A DNA stretch of 64,000 bases from JAGQPD01 sp020426865 (lineage in GTDB: Bacteria > Planctomycetota > Planctomycetia > Pirellulales > Pirellulaceae). The translations under genes were made by a program, and so were the position numbers. The stretch spans positions 496,001 through 560,000 of the forward strand of contig JAWKTN010000005.1 in the NCBI GenBank assembly GCA_041399065.1. The letters run 5' to 3'. The notes under the pieces were generated by a model that was given only the letters and a program-made list of their open reading frames with translations, searched no databases and was not told the origin of the DNA. Position 1 is the first letter of the stretch. Each line of letters opens with the position of its first letter. This document shows, in pieces, positions 43,669 through 52,600 of the stretch.

Positions 43669-44085
43669 TTAACTGACAACATGAATGGCAAGAGCCACGA
43701 GTAGAAAAAAGCTAATGGTTAGCGAAGCTGCCGGTTGCCAACGTCCTCTCCTCCAAGCGGAGCCAGCAAGTATTCCGCAGAAGGAACCGGACAATCCGTA
43801 GATACAATTGGCGACCACAGGCGGTGATAGGGCTTGCTGATTGAAATATGTCAGCCCCTCCAATTCAGGCTCGATCCATCGGTCATGGATGTTGAATAAT
43901 AGGACGAGGCCGATGGCTACTAGATAGCCAAAAAAAATGAAAGGTGAGATAAAACCAAGTAGAGTTGCCGGAATCAGTCGTTTTCGGAAGAGACGCCGAC
44001 GGCCACCTCCTTGCGAGTCATGCTCCGTATGATCTTCTTGTGGCGGTCGATAGGGATTGTGAAGGGTGGCTTTATGTTGACTCAT
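43669..44085 (-). CDS. Small membrane protein with N-terminal NPYRPP motif
   Basis: A 138-residue protein with about three or four hydrophobic segments (LLGFISPFIFFGYLVAIGLVL, ANCIYGLSGSFCGILAGSAW, ASLTISFFLLVALAIHV). Its hydrophilic N-terminus contains LHNPYRPPQED. The NPY(R/Q)-P motif ahead of membrane helices is frequent in small planctomycete membrane proteins, whose function is not known to me. It is likely an ordinary host-type protein caught between recombinase modules. The ATG at 44085 has only a weak site upstream. Confidence 0.65.
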   Translation of the reverse strand: MSQHKATLHNPYRPPQEDHTEHDSQGGGRRRLFRKRLIPATLLGFISPFIFFGYLVAIGLVLLFNIHDRWIEPELEGLTYFNQQALSPPVVANCIYGLSGSFCGILAGSAWRRGRWQPAASLTISFFLLVALAIHVVS

Positions 44086-44301
44086 TTGCAGTCCAATACT
44101 TCTCGAATACTTCTCGCCTAGAACTACGAAGGCCTCGGCTGGACCGAGCCAACCTCAGAGCCGGAATCTCTCCAGCGGCGTCCTTCCTTTTTGGTATCAA
44201 AACAAAACCCTCTCTACGACGTTTCGAAAAGATTCGTCGGTTCCCACGTCCATTCATCGCGGTGTCGGGAGTTTTGTCTGGGTCTTTTGGTTATGTTACG
44301 G

Positions 44302-45321
44302 CTACGACCACAGATTATCCACCGTCTCCTCCCGCTCCTGCTGCGTCTGGGCGGCGTAACGTTCGAGTTGCTTAAAACTCTTGTGTCGTCCATGTTCTTT
44401 AGCTTCGACCGGCCCCTTTTTTTCGTAGACCCGTTTGGTCGAGGTGTGCCGGAGCATATGGGCATGTAGGTTGATTTGCTCGTCGGGAGGAAGCTTGGCG
44501 TTGGCCTGAGCGGCCACGGTCTTGAGGAAGCGGTCAATTTGTTGGCGTGACATCATACCGCCACGATTGGTGACAAACAACGCCCCGGGCTGGGTGCCAC
44601 GTTCCTGGGCGATGTACTGGTCGAGCTCACGACGGGCATCTGCGGAGAGATAGACATCGGCGTAGATGCTCGCCTTTCCCTTGACCCGTTTGAGGTATTT
44701 GCCTTGGTACTGGTCGTAGTTGAGCGTGGCGATTTCAAAGGCTCGAAGGGCCGTATCGAGCCCCAGGATGAAGACGGCCCGATTGCGAAGCGGCATTTGT
44801 TGTTTGCGACCGGCCAATTGCGTGACCTGGTCCAACGCGGCTCGTAGCCGCATGAGCTCCAGCTCCGAGAGCCCCTTCCAGACGGGGGTTTGGAGATCCA
44901 GGTCTTTGATGTTCTTCATCGGGGGCCCAGCCTCAAATCGGCGAGTGCTTTCGATGTACTTGGCGAAATGGCGAATGGTGGCAAGCATCCGGTTGATGGA
45001 GCTGGGTGCATATCTTTCTTGGTGCGACCGCGACGGCTTGGCGGGGGCGGGGTTATCGAGCCAGCTGCGAAACCCTTTCGAGACACTGGGGGTCCAGTAA
45101 TCGACGAGATCAGAGCCCACCACGGTCGAGAAGTAGGAGAGGAAGAGCTGCAGGTCCGCTCGCTTGGCCCGGAGCGTTCCTTCGGGAGAACCGTCGACCT
45201 CGGCCTCCCAGTAGCGTTTGGCCCAGAAGAGGATCGAGTCATCACCTTTGGCCTCGTTCTCGAAATCGAGGGCGACCATCCCCGTTTGGGGGGTAGCAAG
45301 GTAGTTGGCGGGTGCATCCAT
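44302..45321 (-). CDS. Tyrosine recombinase/integrase 2
   Basis: A 339-residue tyrosine recombinase homologous to recombinase 1 but without the basic tail. Core-binding domain about 28-150; catalytic residues are Arg193 (TALRAFEI), Lys214/216 (VKGK), His288 and Arg291 (HMLRHT), a histidine in KEHGRHKSF, and Tyr322 (LERYA). The GRHKS box replaces the more common LGH. GGAG precedes the ATG at 45321 at eight bases. Its site with three arms (45346-45360 and 45412-45447) lies directly upstream. On the other side of the site a three-gene operon is transcribed in the opposite direction, the same arrangement as intI-attI-cassette in an integron. I see no integron-integrase-specific patch. Confidence 0.93.
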   Translation of the reverse strand: MDAPANYLATPQTGMVALDFENEAKGDDSILFWAKRYWEAEVDGSPEGTLRAKRADLQLFLSYFSTVVGSDLVDYWTPSVSKGFRSWLDNPAPAKPSRSHQERYAPSSINRMLATIRHFAKYIESTRRFEAGPPMKNIKDLDLQTPVWKGLSELELMRLRAALDQVTQLAGRKQQMPLRNRAVFILGLDTALRAFEIATLNYDQYQGKYLKRVKGKASIYADVYLSADARRELDQYIAQERGTQPGALFVTNRGGMMSRQQIDRFLKTVAAQANAKLPPDEQINLHAHMLRHTSTKRVYEKKGPVEAKEHGRHKSFKQLERYAAQTQQEREETVDNLWS

Positions 45322-45345
45322 GGCGGTTCTCCAGCGAAACGGATC

Positions 45346-45360
45346 TTATGACAACATGAC
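45346..45360 (+). repeat. Distal arm copy of recombinase-2 site
   Basis: TTATGACAACATGAC is identical to the right arm of the core at 45433-45447 and in the same orientation. It lies 51 bases from the left arm and 25 bases upstream of the recombinase start codon, so bound recombinase could repress its own gene. Confidence 0.85.
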
Positions 45361-45411
45361 CTTCGGCCAAAATGGGCCCCAAACTGGGGTAAAACTGGCC
45401 GTTTTGGTGCT
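45361..45411. repeat. Nested inverted repeats between distal arm and core 2
   Basis: CGGCCAAAATGG pairs with the later CCGTTTTGG, and CCCC...GGGG (CCCCAAACTGGGG) lies inside. The whole stretch can fold as a branched hairpin between two recombinase-binding arms. Confidence 0.6.
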
Positions 45412-45447
45412 GTCATGTTGTCATAAGGTACATTATGACAACATGAC
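45412..45447. other. Putative recombination core site 2 (15-6-15 perfect palindrome arms)
   Basis: Left arm GTCATGTTGTCATAA (45412-45426), spacer GGTACA (45427-45432), right arm TTATGACAACATGAC (45433-45447). The arms are exact inverted copies, 15 of 15. The spacer differs from site 1 (GGTATA) by a single base, although the arms are largely different. Confidence 0.85.
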
Positions 45448-45617
45448 TGACTTGGAAGGGGGAACCCTCCCACGCGGGGCCGAGGAATCGGCGACAACGA
45501 AATCGTCTGTCGAGCACTCAACCGCAATGGTAGTATGGGCATTGTGATGAAGGACTGACGCTTCTGAAGACCGTTTTACTTCTGAGTGGTACAATGGAAG
45601 TGGAGTTAGGATTAGTA

Positions 45618-46424
45618 ATGCACGAATCTATGCAATATCAGAAGTCAAAAGTCGTCCTGTCGTCCCCGCCTGTGGTGGAGACTGTGCTGGGCATTCAGTT
45701 CGCCGATTTGGCGCGATGGACTTCTGTACACCACGGGCTTTTTTATTCCAGAATCCGAAACGAGTTTCCTAAGTTTCGGTTAATGCCGGAACAACCAGCG
45801 TTGGTCGAAACATTTCCTCTCTCTCCGCGAGAAATTCGCTTAGGTCTAACGAGTAAGCCCGGGCCAGACTGCGCCAGTTATCTGAATGAGAATGAAACGC
45901 AGTTGATTCGCATCCAAAGAAACCGTTTCTCCTACCATTGGGTCGGATTGCCTGATGGAACCTATCCGCATTATGCATCTAACAGCCAGATCTGCGCTGA
46001 CTTACTTCAGTCGTTCGAAGAGTTTTGTAGGGACGAGGATGTCGGCACAATATCTCCGGTGCTTTGCGAAGTTATGTACCTAAACGACATTGGCCCAACG
46101 AAAAGTCAGACGATTCCTGAACTACTTCGTGAGGTATTTGAAATTGACCTTGGCAGTTTTGAATTGGCCACGCTGAACCGCACGTATGTTCTTGGTGAAA
46201 ACAAAGGGCGGCTTTACGCAGAGATCAATAGCGCTCAAAAGAACGATCAGAAGATAGTGCAGTTTAAGCTTACTGCGCGCGTTCGCCACGAAAAGAATGA
46301 TCCCCTGCAAACAGCTCATGGTCCCATGGAAACGCTGAAGCAAGGCCATGACTGGCTAATTGAGTACTTTTTGAAGCTAACAAATAAACGCGTGCGAATT
46401 GACAACTGGGGAAGCAATGAATGA
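45618..46424 (+). CDS. TIGR04255-family protein, first gene of a three-gene cassette
   Basis: A 268-residue cytosolic protein of the sporadically distributed family I recognise as TIGR04255. The N-terminus carries the characteristic SSPPVVETVLGIQFADLARW, followed by FYSRIRNEFPKF, LIRIQRNRFSYHWVG and SFEEFCRDEDVGTISPVLCEVMYLNDI. No enzymatic motif is visible. I chose the ATG at 45618 (AGGA upstream); 45594 is an alternative. The stop overlaps the next gene's start by eight bases. The function of the family is unknown. Members often lie with small partner genes in accessory regions, so a role as part of a self-contained system (defence, addiction) is possible but unproven. Confidence 0.8.
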   Translation: MHESMQYQKSKVVLSSPPVVETVLGIQFADLARWTSVHHGLFYSRIRNEFPKFRLMPEQPALVETFPLSPREIRLGLTSKPGPDCASYLNENETQLIRIQRNRFSYHWVGLPDGTYPHYASNSQICADLLQSFEEFCRDEDVGTISPVLCEVMYLNDIGPTKSQTIPELLREVFEIDLGSFELATLNRTYVLGENKGRLYAEINSAQKNDQKIVQFKLTARVRHEKNDPLQTAHGPMETLKQGHDWLIEYFLKLTNKRVRIDNWGSNE

Positions 46425-46812
46425 TCTGGCCGAGACTGAATATGTTGGACTAATTGCTATTCGCGAGAGTCCCAACGAGTGGTTCGCAAAATGCACAAGG
46501 AAGTTGCAGGCAATAGCCAACCTCGAGTCGAACTGGGACAGCTATGGATCCGAACGTCCAGACTCCGTTTCCCTTAATTACGCGCACGCGTTCTTGCACC
46601 TTTTGCGAAACAAAGTAAACGTCTCGGAACCAGCCATTACAGCGAGCCCAAACGGAAATATTTGCTTTGAATGGGATAATGGAACGTTCTCGCTTTTTAT
46701 TGAAATTGATGCTGCTGGACGTTGCCACTATTACTATGAAAGAGATGGCTCTGAGGAAGAGCGGACAGAACGAGACTTTGAGCCGATTCTTCACTTGCTA
46801 ACTCGCCTGTAA
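46417..46812 (+). CDS. Small partner protein of the TIGR04255 cassette
   Basis: A 131-residue protein from the ATG at 46417, which overlaps the previous stop (ATGAATGA) and has GGGGAAG upstream. Distinctive segments are LQAIANLESNWDSYGSERP, SEPAITASPNGNICFEWDN and LFIEIDAAGRCHYYYERDG. I have the impression that the 'NWDSYG...P...EW' pattern recurs in small proteins beside TIGR04255 genes, but I cannot name a family. No signal peptide or membrane segment is seen. It is translationally coupled to both neighbours, implying fixed stoichiometry. Confidence 0.78.
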   Translation: MNDLAETEYVGLIAIRESPNEWFAKCTRKLQAIANLESNWDSYGSERPDSVSLNYAHAFLHLLRNKVNVSEPAITASPNGNICFEWDNGTFSLFIEIDAAGRCHYYYERDGSEEERTERDFEPILHLLTRL

Positions 46813-46813
46813 C

Positions 46814-47218
46814 ATGGACGAAGTAGATGGCGACGAGTTAATAATCCGACGCATTCCGCCGGGAAGGCCTGGGCAAGATACTGTTCTTCCTCCCGCTGGC
46901 GAAAGGGCCACGAGCGCAACTTTGATGTTGAGGGAGGGCGAAGAAGGACTGTCGTGCTCGAGGCTTTCAATCACTTCCCCCGAGAAACTCCTGGCTCAGA
47001 TCGATAAATCGACGGAAGAGGGATGGAGTGTTTGCGTGTGGAAAGTGTCAGACCTTCCAGAAGGTCTCCATGTTGTGGTGACTCCAAGTGACCCGCCCGA
47101 CTTGGATCAGGGACATTGCGAAATTCGCCCAAAGCCCAAAGTCGTCTTCACAAGGAAGCTCGCAAGCAAGCTGGCCAAGTGTAGCAAGATCTTGCTTCGA
47201 GGCGATGTATTGCAGTGA
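46814..47218 (+). CDS. Third gene of the TIGR04255 cassette
   Basis: A 134-residue hydrophilic protein starting one base after the previous stop. The opening ELIIRRIPPG...ATSATLMLREGEEGLSCSRLS resembles a widespread but uncharacterised small-protein pattern (L-x-R-R-I-P-P ... S-x-x-F/L ... L-S-V/C). GWSVCVWKVSDLPEGLHVVVTPSDPPDLDQGHCEI forms the core. There are no membrane segments. Function is unknown; cotranscription with the two preceding genes is near certain from the spacing. Confidence 0.75.
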   Translation: MDEVDGDELIIRRIPPGRPGQDTVLPPAGERATSATLMLREGEEGLSCSRLSITSPEKLLAQIDKSTEEGWSVCVWKVSDLPEGLHVVVTPSDPPDLDQGHCEIRPKPKVVFTRKLASKLAKCSKILLRGDVLQ

Positions 47219-47561
47219 AACTGAGTAGCTCTCGCAGGAATGGCATCCGTTAATTGCCACTGGCCGAAGAAAGCTCCAGAATAAGATGAGATTCCCCCTC
47301 GCGAACGGCCTGATGTTATGTCACATAACGTCCTTCATGCAACGCAAAGCGGACGCCAACAGGGGACCCACAGGGGCGTAGGTTTTTGCCCGGTCCATGA
47401 CAGCTGCAATGATTTCGGCTGTTTTTGACGAATTGTTTTTGACGAATTGAAGCATTACTTGTTCTCAGAAAAAGCAAGCTTCGTGTTTTGGGGTCCACCT
47501 CACTTCTCTGAGAAAGCAGAGTTTTTCAAGGAAGAGGGGTGTTGGGATGCCAAAGTACGGG
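47219..47561. other. Spacer between the TIGR04255 cassette and recombinase 3
   Basis: These 343 bases separate converging transcripts. I see no gene, strong terminator or recombination arm. The stretch near 47430-47460 repeats TTTTTGACGAATTG twice in a row. Confidence 0.5.
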
Positions 47562-48701
47562 CTAAATGGGCACGTCATGACTGGCCGATTCCTTCGTAGT
47601 CCGCCGCCGCTTGTCGTATATCTGAGTTGTCGTAACGTGCTTGTGTCCCAAAAGCTCCTGCACTTTCGCGATATCCACCCCTGCGTCCAGCAGCAACGTG
47701 GCCGTCGTTGCGCGCAGCGAGTGAGGGGTGTAGATACAGCGATTGGGATCCTCGGTGCATAAAGGGTCGTCTTCTTCCCTCGCCACCATGCTTCCGGGGA
47801 GCATTTCCAGGTATCCCTGCACGAGCAGGTACATCGCGGTCTCGCTCATGTGGCGATTGGCAAGGTTGTGCGACCGGGGCCCGGAACGAGGCCGAAAGAG
47901 GGCCCCGCTCTTGATTTCGGCCTTCTTGATATAGGCGTCGATCGCTTCGGCGGCTGCGAAATGGAGGCCTATGGTGCGGCGCTGGCTCCCTTTTTCGTTG
48001 AGTTTGACGGTGGCCTCTTCGTCGACATGATGGAAGTCCGTGACCTTGACGCGACAGGCCGTCCCTATCCGCACTCCCGAGTAGAGAAAGAACCGGATCA
48101 ATGCCCGATCACGGTACGCGATCACCGAATCCCCTTTGGGCAGCCCCATTAGTTGCCGTGCGCGGGTTGCCGAGAGGGCTTGCGTCGGTTGGACGGGGTC
48201 GGTGGAAGCTCGGGCAATGAACTGGGCATGAGCGGGATTGGGGACAACGATCGGCAGTCGCAGCTCAGCGGCGACGCCTTGAAGGTACTTGTAGAAGCTC
48301 GAAACCGAGGAGACGCGGCGATTGAGTGTCTTCGGAGCAGCCCCGGCCTTGGTCAGCGAGTCCCGCCAGCCGGAGATTTCGCCGACGGAGACCTGCAGCA
48401 GGATCATGGCGTCCTCGGGCCAGGCGAGTTTCAAGTGCTCGACGAGCGACATCACATCTTGCCGGTAGGCCCGCTGCGTGTGGGGACTGGTTCTTTGCTG
48501 GACCCACATTTCGAAGATCTGGGCGACCGAGAGGTAAAACCGATCGACCTTGGTCCGGACCCTCCGGGTCGCATGATCGGCGAGGATCGGAGGCATCCGT
48601 TCCTGGTCGATTTCCTGGGGTGTGCCATCGGGGACGAGCGTACCTTGGGCGACCATTTTGGCGACCTCCTCGATGGGTGTAATCGGTGATTTCTTGCTCA
48701 T
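47562..48701 (-). CDS. Tyrosine recombinase/integrase 3
   Basis: A 379-residue recombinase from the ATG at 48701 (MSKKSPITP). A XerC/D-like core-binding domain (SVAQIFEMWVQQRTSPHTQRAYRQDV) is followed by the catalytic domain. Visible motifs are SGVRIGTACRVKVTDF with the first Arg, a central Lys region, PHSLRATTATLLLDAG, the LLGHKHVTTTQIY box and the Tyr in IYDKRR. It is more Xer-like than recombinases 1 and 2, so it is not a simple duplicate. An insertion near residues 275-325 (about MSETAMYLLVQGYLEMLPGS) is unusual. A 15-6-15 palindrome begins two bases upstream of the start codon, so the site overlaps the ribosome-binding region. Confidence 0.93.
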   Translation of the reverse strand: MSKKSPITPIEEVAKMVAQGTLVPDGTPQEIDQERMPPILADHATRRVRTKVDRFYLSVAQIFEMWVQQRTSPHTQRAYRQDVMSLVEHLKLAWPEDAMILLQVSVGEISGWRDSLTKAGAAPKTLNRRVSSVSSFYKYLQGVAAELRLPIVVPNPAHAQFIARASTDPVQPTQALSATRARQLMGLPKGDSVIAYRDRALIRFFLYSGVRIGTACRVKVTDFHHVDEEATVKLNEKGSQRRTIGLHFAAAEAIDAYIKKAEIKSGALFRPRSGPRSHNLANRHMSETAMYLLVQGYLEMLPGSMVAREEDDPLCTEDPNRCIYTPHSLRATTATLLLDAGVDIAKVQELLGHKHVTTTQIYDKRRRTTKESASHDVPI

Positions 48702-48702
48702 A

Positions 48703-48738
48703 GATTGACTAAGATAACAGATTTTATCATAAGCAATC
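48703..48738. other. Putative recombination core site 3 (15-6-15 palindrome)
   Basis: Left arm GATTGACTAAGATAA (48703-48717), spacer CAGATT (48718-48723), right arm TTATCATAAGCAATC (48724-48738). The arms match at 12 of 15 positions as inverted copies. Inner ends are ...TAA/TTA as in sites 1 and 2. No distal third arm was found here. Confidence 0.65.
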
Positions 48739-48842
48739 AAGGGCCGAGCCAAAATGGAAAACCGGCAGGTTCATTCAGTGGAGTGCGCTGCACCGTTGAC
48801 TAGACGCTCGGCGATCTCGCCGTCCGGCCAGTAGAGCCCGGT

Positions 48843-49635
48843 TTACCGAATCGACCGTCTCGCCAAGAGAAGACTGGACCGGGTGTGCATCACGGTGATT
48901 GCGAGCATTGTCAGGAAAAGTACGTTGGCCCCTGGTTCGGGGACCGAGCTATCCACTCGCACACGGTCCAATGTGGCGCGCCAGCTGGACCCGATTGGGG
49001 GAGCTTGAAACGCAACTTTGAATTGAAGATTAGTCATGCGAGTTAGGTCGGGTGGCTCTCCAGCGGGGCTGCGAAATGTCGGACAAAGGCACCCGCAGCG
49101 TAAACGGACCAGATTCAGTAGGTAGATTGGCAAATGCGGCGTATCGTCCCGAGGGGCGACCGTTGGCTGTGCCGCCGTAGAAAACCCTTAGATAAAGCGG
49201 CTGCGCCGTGCCACTGATCGACGCGAAGTCAAGGAACAACGAGTCGTTCTGCCCGCCCTCGGTGAGATCGATGGACGTGCCGTCTTCGAATCGATACATG
49301 ATTTCAAGGTTTGGTAAGACGCTTTCTTCGACGGCATCGTTGATTTGCATTGTGAGCGAGGAAGGAACGCTCACATTCGCGTCCATCAAACCACTTTGGA
49401 ATTGCGACGCCGAAATGCTCAGGCGCCGTTCTCCTGGAATTGGAGAGAACGTCGCCTGCCACGGTGCGTAGTCGACCCCACATACGAGGGGTCCAGATCT
49501 GCCGCAACGGAACTCTTGGGTTTGATCGAATTCGTCCCACACGAACTCCGCTACAGCGGCGCGGCTTCCGCCCGACAAGCACGCTGCAGCGGTTGGAAGA
49601 ATGAAACCCAAGTTACGGAGATTGGGACTCGTCAT
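48843..49635 (-). pseudogene. PEP-CTERM protein gene with a frameshift
   Basis: The first frame (49635 to 49030) encodes a signal-like N-terminus and a beta-rich secreted domain (VWDEFDQTQEFRCGRSGP, NLEIMYRFEDGTSIDLTEGG, SGPFTLRVPLSDIS), then runs into unlikely sequence. The continuation is in a second frame ending at 48843: PAGEPPDLTRMTNLQFKVAF, then LDRVRVDSSVPEPGANVLFL, a hydrophobic stretch and a basic tail, a classic PEP-CTERM signal. The switch fits a one-base change in the run of four G at 49065-49068. The parts join smoothly in meaning (domain end, linker, sorting signal), so this was one gene. A sequencing error is the alternative to a real mutation. Confidence 0.75.
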
Positions 49636-49653
49636 AGAAACTCTAGGGCCGTG

Positions 49654-52600
49654 CTACTCTCCACCGGCTCTGGTCACCATCTTGGCAAGCTCTTTCCAGT
49701 CGACAAGGTCCATGTGTCGGACGCCGCCGTCGGCCATGAGGAAGCTGAGAGGTTGATTGGGAACGAGATTCACGACGTGAACGTCTTTGGCGTTCATGAA
49801 GGCAAAATCTTCCGGCTTTGTCCACTCCACGCAACTTGCGGACTCGACGACCAACAGCGTATTCGAAGTGCCATCGGTAATGTCATGCATCGCGGCACCC
49901 TTTTCTTTGCCAAGCACCGTGTTGTCGCCGCTGAAACCGAACATGTTAGTCCACCCAGCCGGTTGGAGATCGGGCGCGTGAGAGCTGCGGTAAATGTCCG
50001 GCATCTCGGCCAGCAGTGCCTTGTTGTGCTCACTGTCCCAAGGCTCGTTGACATGGAACTTGTCGTACAACTCCTGATATCCGAGGTACGGTAATAGTGC
50101 AACTCGCCAGCTGAATGGTTGAGATGTCAACGTGGAAAGGTAACTCTGGGAGGCAGGAAAACGGCCATACGCATCCACATATTGATGCATGGCTACCCCT
50201 ATCATGCGCAGTTTGTCGCTCGTTGATATCGAATGCGATTTGTTGGTCGTCTGGTCGTCTGGTGACATTTCGCTAAGCGGCATATCGAGTTGGGGATTGT
50301 TTGATGTCTGCCCGGCCATCAAACTCAATCGAAGCTTCTCGACCTCTTCCGCATCAAACCTCCCAGTGATCAAGGCCTTATCGTTTACTTTGGCGAAAAT
50401 CTTGGGTGCGGCGACCACGCGGTCGTTGAAGAGGATTGCCAGTTGCTTGTTGAGATTTGCACCGGTCAGCTGCAGCATCCGTGTTGCCAAACGCTCATCA
50501 AACGTAAGCTCGATATTCGATTGTTTGTCTTCGTGCGAAGTTTTTACTGCGATGATGTGACCTTGGACGTCTTGCCACGGAATCAGATTGTCGTTCAAGT
50601 TCGAAATGCGTACGAAGTGTTTGCCGTCGATCGTTACCAGCGAATCATCGTTCAACGTGACACCGTCATCCAGTCGGTGCCATGTGCCGTTGCCGGTGGC
50701 GACTCGCACACTCTCTGGAGCTTTTTCCAGCGTTTGTATCAGTTCCTTTCGGTCGTCATCTCGTGGCTTCGACGGGTCCAGTATCGCGAAGGCCAACGGG
50801 CGAGCATACGGTTGAGTCGAAGCGGCTGGAAGCGGCGTTCCGTCCGAGCTCGGTCGTGCGTCGGTCGGTGGTGCTCCCATGTTGCCCTCCTCAGCGTATG
50901 ACAACGGTTTTGTAACAAGACCGTTGATGCACTCAACGAGATATCGGATTTCGTCCGGCGTTAGGTTGCCCGTCAACTTGGCGTGTTGATTGATTGCCGA
51001 CGAAATGCGAGGCGCGAAGACGACTCTTCCGTCCAATAGGAATGCTAGGTGCTGACCGATATGGTTCCTGGTGAGCACTCGCATGCGTTCGCCCAAATCT
51101 TCGTGAAACAGCAGCATGCCACCTTGCATCCCGATCTGCCCGCGAATCTGCTCCCAATAGACGCGACCATCTTGTCGGTTCGTAACGAGCACAAATTTTC
51201 GTCCGTTGTGCGTCGTGGATCCTGGTACACTCATGTCGCCCCGTACGAGATACCAAGTGCCGTACGGCGTAACGATGACGCGATCCTGAGGATTATTTTC
51301 CAGCGTCGCGCGCAATTGCTCGACCGCCGCCGCCGGCGGCTCGTCCGACGGAATGACGGCGAACGAAAGTGGTTGGAACTTGCCAGGTGAGCTTGTGTGG
51401 GGTGGTACCATTCCTGCCTGAGCAGCGGCCGCGTACGGATCCCACGACGCGTCTGGCGGTGCAGTTTGGGCCGCACGTGCTGGAATAGTCTTGCCACGCG
51501 GTTGATCTTCACTTGTCGAATCGAGGGAAACCTGGCTACCATCGGGCAGATTCATTTGCACGAGAGACCCGTCTGGCAGCTTGATTGTCAGCAATACACC
51601 CAGGAGAACACCGATCAGCAAGCCAAACAGTGCGCTGCCCAGAGCCAGCGTCATGGGGACGCGTCGATCGAAGAACCGCTGAGGACGAGCGTGCGCTATC
51701 GAGTGAGCTACCGCCACCGACAGCGGCGAGTCCTCCTTTGGTTCCAACAGATCGGCCTGCTCGGATAGCTTCTTTAGATCGGAGCCAGCCGTAAAAGCAG
51801 CCAGCTGTTCGACGAGCCGTTGCGGCGATTGGACACGATCTTCTGGCCGCTTGGCCAGCATCGTCGTGATAAGTTTTGCCAACGACTGCGGCACGTCCGT
51901 ACGTAGGGTGCGCAAGGCAGGGGGCTCGGCCGATACGTGAGCCGTCATTTTCGCAAACGTGTTACGATACTGTTCGTCGGCAAATGGCGCTCGACCCGCG
52001 AGCAATTTGTAAAGCGTACAACCCAACGAGTAAATGTCGGCGCGCACGTCCACGGCACGGCTGTCGTTAACTTGTTCGGGGGCGATATAGTCGGCGGTGC
52101 CGATGGCTTGCCCGGTCGTGGTGATCTCGCGAACGGCATCGTCGTCGAACTGCAACCTCGCCAGACCCAAATCCAACAGTTTCACCTCGCCGGTTGTGCT
52201 CAACATGATATTCGACGGTTTTACGTCACGATGCACAAAGCCTTGTTCGTTTGTGTATTGTAACGCCACGGCGACCTGGCGAACGATTTCGCAGGCATCG
52301 GCGATCGACAGGGCACCGGTTCGCTGAACTAGCTGGCCCAGGTCGAACCCGTCAATGTACTCGGTCACGAGCACGGGAGTGCCATCGATGTCGCGCGCGT
52401 CGTAGGCGGTGACGATATTCGGGTGGCTCAATCGACCCACGGCCCGCATTTCCGCCTCGAACCGTTCACGCACCCGCAGGTTGTTCAAGCGATGCGACGC
52501 CAGCACCTTGACGGCGACTTCACGCCCCAGTTTGGTGTGCCGGGCCAAGTAGACATTTCCCATTCCACCGCTCCCCAAATGCCGTACGATTTCATACTCC

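Noticed and set aside
42092..48738. Reading the palindromes as chromosomal dif sites
   Set aside because: Three different arm sequences, 15-base arms instead of 11, and each tied to its own recombinase gene.
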